Assembly: GCA_033763775.1 (NCBI GenBank)
Contig: JANRJW010000008.1
Location: forward strand, 62,001 to 126,000
DNA: 64,000 nucleotides
Reading direction: 5' to 3'
Origin: JAJTHB01 sp033763775
GTDB lineage: Bacteria; Pseudomonadota; Alphaproteobacteria; Rickettsiales; SXRF01
How positions within the stretch are numbered: position 1 is the stretch's first letter; each line of letters opens with the position of its first letter. A program made the translations under genes and the position numbers. Under the pieces are notes generated by a model, which had not been told where the DNA came from, did no database searches, and was given only the letters and a program-made list of their open reading frames with translations. Below are positions 16,705-26,177 of the stretch, piece by piece.

Positions 16705-17762
16705 TCCGCGCCAATGGCGTCATGAAGAGTAGCAAACCCATCGCGTGCCAGCAGCGCCGGCAGCCCTTCCACGATCGAACGCACCAGACCAAACCCCTGA
16801 TAGACCAGCGCCGTGTATAGCTGCACCAATGAAGCGCCGGCACGTATCTTGGCGTAGGCATCGGCAGCGCTGGCGATCCCGCCAACCCCCACCAGCAGCA
16901 GACGGCCTTGCGTTAAGCGATAAAATTCTGCGAGAATGGCTGTCGATGGCGCCATCAGCGGCTTGCCACTCAGGCCGCCCAGCTCACCGCGCTCGCTGGC
17001 ACGCAGCGAATCTGGCCGCGCGATGGTGGTGTTGCTGATAATCAGCCCATCAAGCTGGTGGAGAAGCGCGAGATCCGCAATATCACGGCAGCCCTCCATG
17101 GTGAGATCCGGCGCCACTTTCAGCAGTAGCGGTACGCGCCTGCCATGCAGCATTTCGCATTCGCGGCGCGTTTTCATCAGTGCAGCAAGTAGCTTATCCA
17201 GCGCCTCTTGCTGCTGCAGATCGCGCAGGCCTTGCGTATTAGGCGATGAAATATTCACCGTGACATAATCCGCCGCGTGATACACCGCACTCAGCCCCCT
17301 GACATAATCGGCGGCGGCGTCCTGGCTGTCTTTATTCTTGCCGATATTCGCACCCACCAGCCCGCGGCGCGGCGGTTGCTGATGCAGATTCCAGACAAAG
17401 CGATCCAGCCCGAGATTATTAAAACCCAGCCGGTTGATCACCGCCTCATCATCCCGCAGGCGGAATAATCTCGGACGTGGATTACCCGGCTGCGGCTTTG
17501 GCGTGACGGTGCCTGCTTCGACCATGGAAAAACCCTGCGCCAGCAATGCGCCGGTTGCTTCTGCGTTCTTATCAAAACCAGCGGCCAGCCCCACCGGATG
17601 CGCCAGCTCTCGCCCCCATGGTGTGCTTGCCAGCGATGGATGCGCGCTGAGCTTCACCGGCGGCACCAGACCGCGCGCCAGCACCGCGATAGCAAGCCCG
17701 TGCGCCATCTCCGGCGGCAGGCGATGAATCAGCGGACGAAGCAGTGTGTAATAATCAATCAT
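16695..17762 (-). CDS. pyrD: Dihydroorotate dehydrogenase (quinone), class 2
   Basis: PyrD oxidises dihydroorotate to orotate in pyrimidine synthesis and passes electrons to quinone at the inner membrane. The 355-residue length and N-terminal extension identify class 2. Visible are GLAAGFDKNAEA (FMN/substrate loop), GANIGKNKDS, the NISSPNTQGLRDLQQ block with the catalytic serine, and SNTTIARP followed by GGLSGKPL. The C-terminal GGIASAADAYAKIRAGASLVQLYT is the FMN phosphate site. Complete. Confidence 0.95.
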   Translation of the reverse strand: MIDYYTLLRPLIHRLPPEMAHGLAIAVLARGLVPPVKLSAHPSLASTPWGRELAHPVGLAAGFDKNAEATGALLAQGFSMVEAGTVTPKPQPGNPRPRLFRLRDDEAVINRLGFNNLGLDRFVWNLHQQPPRRGLVGANIGKNKDSQDAAADYVRGLSAVYHAADYVTVNISSPNTQGLRDLQQQEALDKLLAALMKTRRECEMLHGRRVPLLLKVAPDLTMEGCRDIADLALLHQLDGLIISNTTIARPDSLRASERGELGGLSGKPLMAPSTAILAEFYRLTQGRLLLVGVGGIASAADAYAKIRAGASLVQLYTALVYQGFGLVRSIVEGLPALLARDGFATLHDAIGADHR

Positions 17763-17772
17763 GCGCGCGAGT

Positions 17773-18159
17773 TTACTCAGCCGGCGCGAAGATGGAAAGG
17801 ATTTGCTGCGCCTGCAGCTGCGACAGCATCACCGGCTCGCTCGCAGGTGATGGCGACGCCTCAGCGCGCGCGGGCACCGGCGCGGGGCGAGCCGCCGTTT
17901 CAGCGGGCGCAAGCTGCCTGAGAGGAATGGCGCCACGACGCGCCTGAAGCGGGATAAAGCGCTCTTTCGCCTGCACCTGCGGCATGCGGTTGAGCGCCGC
18001 CATGTTGCGCGCCGCATGCAGCGAATGGATGGGCTGACCACGCACCTGCCCCATCGCCTGCCCTGCTTCAGCAGGATATGCCGGAAACAGAAACAGCGGC
18101 AACAACACCATCGCGGCAACAGAAGCGATGGGCAAAAAATTTGCGTTCATCTTCAACAT
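17773..18159 (-). CDS. Hypothetical exported protein
   Basis: This 128-residue protein has a hydrophobic N-terminal segment (about 10-30, PIASVAAMVLLPLFLFPAYP) that looks like a signal peptide ending near AEAG. The remainder is proline/alanine/arginine-rich with no recognised domain. It precedes pyrD by 10 bases on the same strand and may share its transcript. No homologue recognised. Confidence 0.5.
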   Translation of the reverse strand: MLKMNANFLPIASVAAMVLLPLFLFPAYPAEAGQAMGQVRGQPIHSLHAARNMAALNRMPQVQAKERFIPLQARRGAIPLRQLAPAETAARPAPVPARAEASPSPASEPVMLSQLQAQQILSIFAPAE

Positions 18160-18264
18160 AAGAAACAGTTTGCGATGCTAATCATACATGCGCGCCACTG
18201 CAGCAATAACCATGCCAACGATATTTATTCACACGACATGCATTTTCATCTTTGAATCAAATGA

Positions 18265-18293
18265 TTGGTGGTGTAAAACCATAACGTTATACT
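18265..18293 (+). promoter_or_regulatory. Sigma-70 promoter for the TPR/pilT/pilU genes
   Basis: TTGGTG at 18265-18270 and TATACT at 18288-18293 are separated by 17 bases. Transcription would begin near 18300, so the GTG at 18306 would be almost leaderless and the ATG at 18333 is the better start for the next gene. Confidence 0.5.
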
Positions 18294-18332
18294 ATAGGTA
18301 GTAGTGTGGCGGGCGATAACCTACGGGCGATC

Positions 18333-19658
18333 ATGGCGGGCAGTTTGTTTAATCAACGGTATGTTTTAACCGGCGCGGTGCTGCTGTACTGGCTTTCCGC
18401 GACAGCAGCGACCAGCAGCGCAGCGACAGGTATGGCGCTACTACCTGCACAGGATGACCGCCCAGCCCGCACCGTTGATCCGTTTGTACCCATGCGTCCT
18501 GCGCCGGCACATGATGCGGCATTTTTTAACCTGCTCGCCCCGGCAGCCGGCGCTGACTCGCCGCTGATTTCCACCCACGAACCAGAGCCGGTTGATAGCG
18601 ATGCTACTGCGCAGCCTGCGTCCGCTGCTGGAACAGCTTCGCCTCCCGCGCCTCAGGCAGAACCGCTAATTGCCTCATCGCCGCCACCAGCCATTACCCC
18701 CATAGACGACCAGGCACCTATTGTCGCTGACCTGCCACCATCGTCACTGCCACCGCAGCCAGCTCAATCTGCGCCGCTGATTGCTGAAACACCTGCCGCC
18801 AGCCAGCCAGCGACTGCTGCGGCTGAACCGGCCGCCCAATCGCTGATGGATAGTGAACCGGAACCGGCGCTATCGCGCGAGTCTGTCCGAATCGCTGAAA
18901 GGATTCCCTCAAATCTCGATGTCCCCCAGCGCGACGCGGCGGAAGAGGTACAGATTGATCGCTCGCGCGACCTGAGCAATACATTCCCGCAACAACCCGC
19001 CACCAAAGAACAACCGCCGCAGCCCGCCAGCAAGCATGAGGCCATGGGCATTTCCATCAGCGTGAACCAGCCCAACCCCAACCTTGATTACGAACTGGAA
19101 AAAGCTTACGACGCTCTCGCCACCGGGCAGCCTTCACTGGCCATCGAAATCTACAAAAATATTCTTACCAACGATCCAAAGAATAAAGGTGCGCTGTTTG
19201 GCCTTGCCACCACCTACCATCGCACCGGCCAGCTTGACAAGGCAAGACAATTTTATGGTCAGCTGCTGGCGATTGATCCAGCGCATCGCGACGGGCTGAA
19301 TAATTTTCTGGTCTTACTCGCCGATGAAGCGCCCCAGCAGGCGCTTGAGAAAATGGCCGAGCTGGCAAGCCGCAACCCTAAATTCAGCCCCATCCCCGCA
19401 CAAATGGCGGTGATTTACCAACGTCTGGGGCAGCCCGAACTGGCGCTTGAACATATGTTCCGCGCCGTAGCACTGGCGCCGGAAAACCTCGCTTACCGCT
19501 ACAATCTCGCCATCCTGCTGGATAAGCAAAAAAAATATGATGAGGCGGCACGACTTTATCGCCAGCTACTCGAAGCCGCAGCGCGCGGGGCAGTGATTCC
19601 CGGTAATATTCAGAAAATTCAGCAAAGATTAACCTTTATTAGTTCTAATATACGGTAA
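18333..19658 (+). CDS. TPR-repeat protein, MshN-like pilus component
   Basis: About 440 residues: a hydrophobic N-terminal helix (YVLTGAVLLYWLSATAATS), a long Pro/Ala/Glu-rich linker (about 60-230), then TPR repeats from about 255 to the end (for example YELEKAYDALATGQPSLAIEIYKNI, LFGLATTYHRTGQLDKARQFYGQLL, LAYRYNLAILLDKQKKYDEAARLYRQLL). This layout matches MshN of MSHA pilus loci. It directly precedes pilT and pilU, so a role in assembling or anchoring the pilus is likely. The protein is probably anchored in the inner membrane with periplasmic TPRs. GTG 18306 is an alternative start. Confidence 0.78.
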   Translation: MAGSLFNQRYVLTGAVLLYWLSATAATSSAATGMALLPAQDDRPARTVDPFVPMRPAPAHDAAFFNLLAPAAGADSPLISTHEPEPVDSDATAQPASAAGTASPPAPQAEPLIASSPPPAITPIDDQAPIVADLPPSSLPPQPAQSAPLIAETPAASQPATAAAEPAAQSLMDSEPEPALSRESVRIAERIPSNLDVPQRDAAEEVQIDRSRDLSNTFPQQPATKEQPPQPASKHEAMGISISVNQPNPNLDYELEKAYDALATGQPSLAIEIYKNILTNDPKNKGALFGLATTYHRTGQLDKARQFYGQLLAIDPAHRDGLNNFLVLLADEAPQQALEKMAELASRNPKFSPIPAQMAVIYQRLGQPELALEHMFRAVALAPENLAYRYNLAILLDKQKKYDEAARLYRQLLEAAARGAVIPGNIQKIQQRLTFISSNIR

Positions 19659-19684
19659 TTCACCACGCGCATCCGGGGCGATTC

Positions 19685-20812
19685 ATGGAAATTACTGACC
19701 TGCTTATTTTTACTCAGAAAAATAAAGCATCCGACCTGCATTTATCTACGGGTAATCCCCCCATTCTGCGTATCCATGGCGATATGGTGGCGCATGATTC
19801 TGCGCCCCTGAACTCGGATGATATCAAATATATGCTCCATTCGGTGATGACCGAACAGCAGCGATCCGAATATGAACGCGACTATGAAATCGACTTTGCT
19901 ATTTCCTTCGGCGCTGACATGCGCTTTCGCGTGAATGCTTTCAATACGCTGAACGGCCCAGCCGCTGTACTTCGAACCATCCCCACCCGCATTCTTTCCA
20001 TGGAAGAGCTGGGCACACCCGAAGTGCTGAAAAAACTCTGCCACCTGCACAAGGGTCTGGTACTGGTAACCGGCCCGACCGGATCGGGTAAATCGACCAC
20101 GCTGGCCGCTATGGTTGACCATATCAACGCCAATGAAGCCAAGCATATTATCACCATCGAAGATCCGGTGGAATTTGTCCATGCATCCAAAAAATGCCTG
20201 ATCAACCAGCGTGAAGTGGGCAAAAACACCAAATCCTTTGCCAAGGCACTGCGCTCGGCGCTGCGCGAAGATCCGGATGTGATTCTGGTAGGCGAGCTTC
20301 GTGATATTGAAACCATTCAGCTGGCGCTGACAGCGGCCGAAACCGGCCACCTTGTGATGGGCACGCTGCACACCAACTCGGCACCCAAAACCATCGACCG
20401 TATCATTGACGTGTTTCCCGCTAATGACAAAGAAATGGTGCGCGCGATGCTTTCCGTTTCGCTGGAGGCGGTAATCACGCAGGCGCTACTCAAACGCAAG
20501 GATGGCGGTCGTGTTGCCACGCACGAAATCATGCTTGGTACGCCAGCCGTGCGCAACCTCATTCGTGAAGGCAAAATACCGCAGCTTTACTCACTGATTC
20601 AGATTGGTAGTAAAATCGGCATGAAAACCATGAAAGACAGCGTGATGGAGCTGTTTTCACAAGGCATTATCACCGAGCAGGTGGCGCGCGGCGCGCTAAG
20701 CACCAGCACCAGTGAAGATGAAGAGCTGATGGCTCCTGCTGCGGTGGCGGCTAATTCTTCCCAGCGTCGCACGGCCGCCCCGACCGCCAAACCCGTGCAT
20801 AATGGATTTTAA
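19685..20812 (+). CDS. pilT: Type IV pilus retraction ATPase PilT
   Basis: This 375-residue hexameric secretion-type ATPase depolymerises pili during twitching. The N-terminal PAS-like domain opens with MEITDLLIFTQKNKASDLHLSTG. Walker A is GPTGSGKSTT (about 125-134), the Asp box is IITIEDPVEF, Walker B is DPDVILVGELRD, and the His box is TGHLVMGTLHTNSAPKTIDRI. The C-terminal PilT signature AVRNLIREGKIPQLYSLIQ is present. It is followed immediately (stop TAA then ATG) by pilU. Confidence 0.95.
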   Translation: MEITDLLIFTQKNKASDLHLSTGNPPILRIHGDMVAHDSAPLNSDDIKYMLHSVMTEQQRSEYERDYEIDFAISFGADMRFRVNAFNTLNGPAAVLRTIPTRILSMEELGTPEVLKKLCHLHKGLVLVTGPTGSGKSTTLAAMVDHINANEAKHIITIEDPVEFVHASKKCLINQREVGKNTKSFAKALRSALREDPDVILVGELRDIETIQLALTAAETGHLVMGTLHTNSAPKTIDRIIDVFPANDKEMVRAMLSVSLEAVITQALLKRKDGGRVATHEIMLGTPAVRNLIREGKIPQLYSLIQIGSKIGMKTMKDSVMELFSQGIITEQVARGALSTSTSEDEELMAPAAVAANSSQRRTAAPTAKPVHNGF

Positions 20813-21946
20813 ATGCTGCTGAATGCTGACTCTCTCCTGAAAGGCTTTACCGACAAACAGGCCACCGACCTTTACCTGACGGTAGGTGCCAGACCATCCA
20901 TACGCTATGGCAATCGCATCGACCCCATGACCGAGACGATCTTAACCGAGCGGGACGTGCGCGACTTTCTAACCGAGATTCTCAGCCCGGATGTGCTGGA
21001 TGAGTTTGATTCCACCCTTGAATATAACACCGCCATCAACTGGAAAAATCTTGGCAGATTCCGTGTGAATATTTTCCGCCAGCGCCAGCATACCGGCGTG
21101 GTCATGCGCCGCATTCAAAGCGATATTCCAAGCCTCAGCGCGCTGGGTCTGCCCGCAATTTACTCCCAGATCATCATGGAAAAGCGCGGGCTAATTCTGG
21201 TGGTTGGCCCCACCGGATCAGGCAAATCCACCTCGCTTGCCTCGATGCTCGATTATCGCAACACCCATGGATTTGGCCATATTGTGACCATCGAAGATCC
21301 GGTAGAATTTCTGCTGGAACATAAAAACTGCATCATCACCCAGCGCGATGTCGGCATCGATACTTATTCGTTCGGCATTGGCCTTAAAAACACCCTGCGT
21401 CAGACACCGGACGTGATTGTCATCGGCGAAATTCGCGACAAGGAAACAATGGAACATGCCATTATTTTTTCTGAAACCGGCCATCTCTGCTTGGCCACGT
21501 TGCATGCCAATAATGCCAATCAGGCCATTGAGCGAATCATTAATTTCTTTCCGGAAGAAAAACACCGTCAGATTTTACTGAACCTCTCGCTCAACCTTAA
21601 GGCGATTTTTTCTCAGCGGCTCGTGACAACCATTCCGGGCAGCCGCACTATCGCACTTGAAATCATGCTCAATCAGGGCTTTATCAAAAATCTGATTCAG
21701 GAAGGCCGCATCAAAGAGCTCAAGGAGCAAATAGAAAAAAGTCGTGATAGCGGCATGCAGAGTTTTGATCAGGCACTGATCGATTTGTATATTCAAGGTG
21801 TTATCAGCGAAGAAACGGCACTATCCGAATCAGATAACCCCGCCAATATCAGGCTGGCTATCAAGCAGTATGACATGGCCAAGCGGCCGGCGGGAGCGCG
21901 CGCGCTCCCCGCTGATATGGGGCTCCCCAGCAAACAGCAATTCTAG
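20813..21946 (+). CDS. pilU: PilT paralogue PilU
   Basis: This 377-residue PilT-family ATPase has Walker A GPTGSGKSTS, TIEDPVEF, Walker B DVIVIGEIRD and TGHLCLATLHANNANQAIERI. Its C-terminal motif is FIKNLIQEGRIKELKEQIEKS, which differs from the PilT AIRNLIRE form and matches PilU. PilU is an accessory retraction motor that works with PilT. Zero spacing from pilT implies translational coupling. Confidence 0.92.
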   Translation: MLLNADSLLKGFTDKQATDLYLTVGARPSIRYGNRIDPMTETILTERDVRDFLTEILSPDVLDEFDSTLEYNTAINWKNLGRFRVNIFRQRQHTGVVMRRIQSDIPSLSALGLPAIYSQIIMEKRGLILVVGPTGSGKSTSLASMLDYRNTHGFGHIVTIEDPVEFLLEHKNCIITQRDVGIDTYSFGIGLKNTLRQTPDVIVIGEIRDKETMEHAIIFSETGHLCLATLHANNANQAIERIINFFPEEKHRQILLNLSLNLKAIFSQRLVTTIPGSRTIALEIMLNQGFIKNLIQEGRIKELKEQIEKSRDSGMQSFDQALIDLYIQGVISEETALSESDNPANIRLAIKQYDMAKRPAGARALPADMGLPSKQQF

Positions 21947-21951
21947 TGCGT

Positions 21952-22692
21952 TCATGCCGAAAGGCTTGCCTGTGGCGTTTCAATCGCACGCAGGAAGGAT
22001 TGTTCGAGCACACCTTCACCATAGCTGCGTTTGAACTCTGCGGGAGTGCCGGTAAAAATCAACCCACCATCATGAATAATGCCGATGCGATCGCATATTT
22101 CATCAATATCGGAAAGAATATGCGAGCTGAAGAAAACAGTGCGACCGCTATTGCGCGCTGATATCAGCATGTGCTTGAGCTTGATGCGCGCGCTCGGGTC
22201 AAGCCCGCTCATCGGCTCGTCGAGTATCAGCAGCGGCGTTTCCACCAGAAAGGCGCCAAGCAAGCCAAGCTTCTGCCCCATCCCTTTGGAATAGGAACCA
22301 ACGCGAGCGCTTAAAACCTGTGGCTTTAAATCAAAAGCCAACGCCGCATCTGCAGCCTTAATCGGGTCAAGTTTTTTACCATAATAAGAAAGCGCCAGAG
22401 ATAAATATTCCTGACCTTTGAGATACCTTGAGGGCTGGAATTTCTCAGGCAGGTAAGACAAATGGCGGCGCGCATGAATGCCGGTCGAAGCATCGCCAAA
22501 AATATGAATGGATCCCTGATTGACGCGAACAAGATCCAGAATGGATTTAATGAGGGTTGTTTTACCTGCGCCGTTGAGGCCGATGAGGCCAAAAATCTCA
22601 CCCTGAACCAGTGACAGGTTGATATTTTTAAGCACAGGCTGCGCGCTGTAGCTTTTAGTAACATCAACGACAGATAGTGGCACTGTATTCAT
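21952..22692 (-). CDS. Lone ABC transporter ATP-binding protein
   Basis: This 246-residue ABC ATPase has Walker A GLNGAGKTTL, signature YSKGMGQKLGL (a variant of LSGGQ), Walker B LLILDEP, and an H-loop in FFSSHILSD. The type resembles the CcmA/GldA drug-and-polysaccharide class. No permease is nearby. It starts 23 bases after the end of the PilP-like gene on the same strand, so it appears to be the last cistron of the pilus operon. The substrate is unknown and a partner elsewhere in the genome is likely. Confidence 0.88.
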   Translation of the reverse strand: MNTVPLSVVDVTKSYSAQPVLKNINLSLVQGEIFGLIGLNGAGKTTLIKSILDLVRVNQGSIHIFGDASTGIHARRHLSYLPEKFQPSRYLKGQEYLSLALSYYGKKLDPIKAADAALAFDLKPQVLSARVGSYSKGMGQKLGLLGAFLVETPLLILDEPMSGLDPSARIKLKHMLISARNSGRTVFFSSHILSDIDEICDRIGIIHDGGLIFTGTPAEFKRSYGEGVLEQSFLRAIETPQASLSA

Positions 22693-22715
22693 TTCAAATC
22701 TCCTGTGGTCATCGA

Positions 22716-23609
22716 TCAGGGGGATGGTGGGGGGCTGGTATCTGCCGGCCTAGCTGCCATCGGATCTGCCAGCTGCTGATAACTGTTGATAAGGCCAGGC
22801 AGGCCTTCGCCAGCGCCCTGAACCGCTGGCGCTCCCTCTTCCTGCGGTGGTAGCGATTCATCTTCCACGGGCAGGGATTCCGCGGCAGGCATCATCCTGT
22901 GCGTATCAATCGTCACCGGCTTCACCTTGCCCTCAAGCACTTCCATGGCGTAGGACGAAAAAGTCTGGTTTGGGCGCAGCGTAAATTGCACAGTGCCCGC
23001 CCGCTGATTGACGATGATATCGGAGCTGCGCTTGGTGCGCCAGACGTCATTGACCATCTCCATATCGCCCGGCTTCCACTGCAACACAACCTTATCGGTG
23101 TCGATGGACATGACCTTGAGATCGCTGTTATCGTTATCGGCAACCTGAGTGATTTTCTGGCCGTTAATCCAGATTACCCAATTGTCTGACTCATGATAGA
23201 CCAGTGATTCAAGGAAAAATTGCGGGTATTCGTAATAGCGATTGGTTTGCGCTGTCTGTCTCATGCCGCTTAAACGGCTGAGAAAGTCTTCTTCATCAAA
23301 CTCATCCACATCCATACGACCTTGTGCATTTTTGCGGTAAAAATTGATGGCATAGCCGATATTTCTCATCTGCTCCGGCGAGAAAAACAAGCTATTATAG
23401 CCGCGGCGTACTCGCGGCGTTTGCTGCGCAATATCAGCAATGGGCGCGGAATCCGCCGCTGGCTCAGCAGGCGATGCCACTGAGACTACCGCCGGCTGAA
23501 CGGAGGACTGAGGCTGCGGCTGCGCCCAGCCAGCATGGGGCAGTGATAATAGTAAACAAGCGTAGCCTGCGAGATGCCTTTTGCGCCTGTGGTTCATTAA
23601 TGCCATCAT
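22716..23609 (-). CDS. PilP/MshK-like pilus assembly protein, exported
   Basis: About 297 residues: a signal peptide (CLLLSLPHAGWAQ), a Pro/Ala-rich linker and a middle region (about 75-115) rich in acidic residues. A C-terminal part (about 140-240) contains LVYHESDNWVIWINGQKITQ and VDKVVLQWKPGD-like strands. The NW-IWINGQKI stretch is the kind seen in GspC/GspB/MshK/PilP periplasmic domains that contact the secretin. Its position after the PilO-like gene fits the PilP/MshK slot. Assignment rests mainly on order. Confidence 0.62.
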   Translation of the reverse strand: MMALMNHRRKRHLAGYACLLLSLPHAGWAQPQPQSSVQPAVVSVASPAEPAADSAPIADIAQQTPRVRRGYNSLFFSPEQMRNIGYAINFYRKNAQGRMDVDEFDEEDFLSRLSGMRQTAQTNRYYEYPQFFLESLVYHESDNWVIWINGQKITQVADNDNSDLKVMSIDTDKVVLQWKPGDMEMVNDVWRTKRSSDIIVNQRAGTVQFTLRPNQTFSSYAMEVLEGKVKPVTIDTHRMMPAAESLPVEDESLPPQEEGAPAVQGAGEGLPGLINSYQQLADPMAARPADTSPPPSP

Positions 23610-24289
23610 GCGCGCCGCCTTCTTGGACGTTTATTGGATTGATTGCGGCGTTTCAGCTCTTCCGGATCCGTCGGTTCGATGGCAAACCACGAGAAGTGGA
23701 TTTCACCTTTGAGTAGTGGATAACTGCCACGCTGAGTAATGGTACGCAGCGCCTCGTCAGTCAGCGATGAATTCCTGGCCATTGAGAATTTACTGAAGCT
23801 GACGCTACCGGGAAAATCGCGCTCAATATCACGCATCATGGCAAAGATATCTTCATCATTCGTCGCTTCGAATACTATCACTGAGTTTCGCACGGCAATC
23901 ACGTTAGTTTTTCGTTGATAACGCGACGGATCAAGCGCCTGCGTTGAACGTGTGCTATCAAACGCCCAGCTGTTGAGGCTGTAACGATCTTCATATTCCT
24001 TCATACGCACTTCCACCACAGCAGTGCTGTGAGAGAGCATATCGTTATTGTAAAGATTCATCACCAGCACATAGGTGCCATGGTCTTTCTGTAAACGAAT
24101 GAACCTTTCGCGCAAACCATTGGTCTCGTTCGCTACGCTACTAACTTCGCCCTGAAGTCGAGACTGGTTGGCAAGCAGATCCTGCCGCGTCATGTCAAGA
24201 AACAAAGCAAAGCCAATGATACACGCCAGCACCATCGCAATCGTGGCGGCTTCAACCAGCTGGCGTTTGCGTAGCTGCTTGTATTTCAC
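23606..24289 (-). CDS. PilO/MshJ-like inner-membrane protein
   Basis: This 227-residue protein has a short cytoplasmic head (MKYKQLRKRQLVEA), one membrane helix (about 15-32, IAMVLACIIGFALFL), a coiled-coil (about 35-70) and a periplasmic alpha/beta domain. That layout matches PilO/MshJ/GspM proteins, which form an alignment complex with PilN. Genes overlap by four bases on both sides, showing tight coupling. Sequence similarity alone would not identify it; topology and position do. Confidence 0.65.
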   Translation of the reverse strand: MKYKQLRKRQLVEAATIAMVLACIIGFALFLDMTRQDLLANQSRLQGEVSSVANETNGLRERFIRLQKDHGTYVLVMNLYNNDMLSHSTAVVEVRMKEYEDRYSLNSWAFDSTRSTQALDPSRYQRKTNVIAVRNSVIVFEATNDEDIFAMMRDIERDFPGSVSFSKFSMARNSSLTDEALRTITQRGSYPLLKGEIHFSWFAIEPTDPEELKRRNQSNKRPRRRRA

Positions 24290-26115
24290 TGGCTACCTCC
24301 GGTCTGGACAGGCGGCTCTGTGGGCGCAGCATTCGGTGGTGCAGCTGCTGCCGGAGTGATGGCAGGAGTGGTGACAACTGGCGGTGGTGGCTCCATCGGG
24401 CCGATGATGGTAATTTTTTCTTCCACCACCGCGTTCTCTGTCGGCTGCGCATCGGCATCCTGCTGCGACGCCGTTTCTCTGCTGGAAGCAATTCTGCGGT
24501 TTTGTTCACTCTCACGCGCCTGATCGATGAGCGTGCGATCCGCGATCACTTCATAGCCGGGCAGGCGATCGCTGAAATCCTTGACCACTTTATTGATGAT
24601 CGCGATGCGTTTGCGCGTATCACTGGCGATACCCGGAAGCTCAACCACCAGATTTACTTTAATCCAGCGCTGCTTTTTAGTGTTATCTGGCGATGCTGGC
24701 GGTGGCGCGGGGGGAGCAGCAGCATCGACAACAGGTGAGGCTGGTTTCGTATCGCTGACTTCCCATTCAATTGATTTCAGCGTAATCGGCGGCGCTACGA
24801 GAGAGCGAAAACGCTCAATAAATACGTAAGGATCCGTACGTTCTTTTTTGAGTTGCGCATGCAAGTCGATCAGGTCAGTCGAGCGCTCAACATCGAGATT
24901 CGTTCGCTTAATCTCCTCGCGAAGCGCATCCAGCGTGCGTTGATTTGATTCTTTGTCCCGGTTGAGAACATCAATCGCCGAATTGGTCGTATAAATTTCA
25001 TACGCCGCGTGCGCACTGAAAGCAACCGCTCCAAGCAAAATCACTACGGCCAACACACGCTGAATAGCGATGATCTGATAGCATTGATCAATCTTACGAA
25101 ACTGCGGCACAGCAAGCGGCAGAACATGCCGCGCGCTGGCACCAACTAGTGCCGCAATCACAACATCACCAAACTGATCGGTCGGTTGCGTGGCACCCTC
25201 AATGCCAAACAGCTGCGCCAGCTCAAATGGCGTAAAGCTATGTACCTGTGTCGCACCAAATTTCTTAAAATCAATCACATCGCGGATGGGTTGCGAGGTA
25301 ACGGTAATAATTTCCAGCCCTGCCTGCGGGCTGAAAGACAAGCGCTTCATGTATTCGATGGTGGAGAGCATCTCCTGCTCGATACTGCCGGCAATGACTT
25401 CAGGGTTAGAGTCCGCTAGCGGCTGCGCCAGACGGGTAAATACGATACGGCCATGGCGCAGAATCACCTGACGAAAACCAGCCACCTTGTGATGACTGAC
25501 CAGAAATTTCCATTCTACCGCCGATTTATCTGGCGATTGCTGAGCACGATCAATGATTTTGAGAATTTCCTCCACCTCTACCGAAACCAGGCGGATGCCT
25601 TCAAAGCGATGCGGCAGCTCGCGCACATAGTCCAGCCAAATATCGAGCTGTGGGCTGCGCTCCTGCGCAATCATCATGAAGTTCCAGTCTTTGCGGGCGC
25701 TATTATCGCGGCCGAGAATCAGCGCACCTTTAATATCGTTCGCAGCAAAATCGCGGTCGAGACGACGCTTAATCAACTTACCAACACTGAGGCGGCTGAC
25801 CGGCGGCAATGATTGCTGAACATAAGACTGATCCATGCTGTCGATCAGCATTAGCAGCGGCGCATTGATATCTTTATCCAGCGTTTGGCGGAGCTCGCTT
25901 AAATTCTGCTGGCTGGCATCCGGCACAAATTGCCGGCTGATCACCGTGCGCCCTTTCAGGTAGACCAAAATGGCGCCTTCATCCCCGATAAATAGCACGA
26001 AGCGACTATTTTTCTTTGCCTTGTAGAGCTTGGACGCAGTGATCGACTTGACCCGACGAGGCGGTTGCATGCCTGCTGGCTGGGTTGGTTTTTTGATGCT
26101 GAATTTCAGTGCCAC
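24286..26115 (-). CDS. MshI-like protein: PilM-like and PilN-like halves in one chain
   Basis: 609 residues. The N-terminal 330 form a soluble region of PilM/MshI type with no clear ATP-binding signature. A single membrane helix follows at about 350-372 (VLAVVILLGAVAFSAHAAYEIY). Next come a coiled-coil (about 380-420) and a PilN-like periplasmic domain (about 425-545, including VAPPITLKSIEWEVSD and VNLVVELPGI). A Pro/Ala-rich tail ends the chain. PilM and PilN are separate in most type IVa systems; MshI of MSHA loci combines them. The protein should link the cytoplasmic ATPase to the PilO/PilP-like periplasmic proteins encoded next. Confidence 0.68.
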   Translation of the reverse strand: MALKFSIKKPTQPAGMQPPRRVKSITASKLYKAKKNSRFVLFIGDEGAILVYLKGRTVISRQFVPDASQQNLSELRQTLDKDINAPLLMLIDSMDQSYVQQSLPPVSRLSVGKLIKRRLDRDFAANDIKGALILGRDNSARKDWNFMMIAQERSPQLDIWLDYVRELPHRFEGIRLVSVEVEEILKIIDRAQQSPDKSAVEWKFLVSHHKVAGFRQVILRHGRIVFTRLAQPLADSNPEVIAGSIEQEMLSTIEYMKRLSFSPQAGLEIITVTSQPIRDVIDFKKFGATQVHSFTPFELAQLFGIEGATQPTDQFGDVVIAALVGASARHVLPLAVPQFRKIDQCYQIIAIQRVLAVVILLGAVAFSAHAAYEIYTTNSAIDVLNRDKESNQRTLDALREEIKRTNLDVERSTDLIDLHAQLKKERTDPYVFIERFRSLVAPPITLKSIEWEVSDTKPASPVVDAAAPPAPPPASPDNTKKQRWIKVNLVVELPGIASDTRKRIAIINKVVKDFSDRLPGYEVIADRTLIDQARESEQNRRIASSRETASQQDADAQPTENAVVEEKITIIGPMEPPPPVVTTPAITPAAAAPPNAAPTEPPVQTGGSQ

Positions 26116-26177
26116 GTTGAATCCATATGATGTGACCGATACTAGCGGGCACCTTCCTGTTTTTCAATCCCAAAGGC

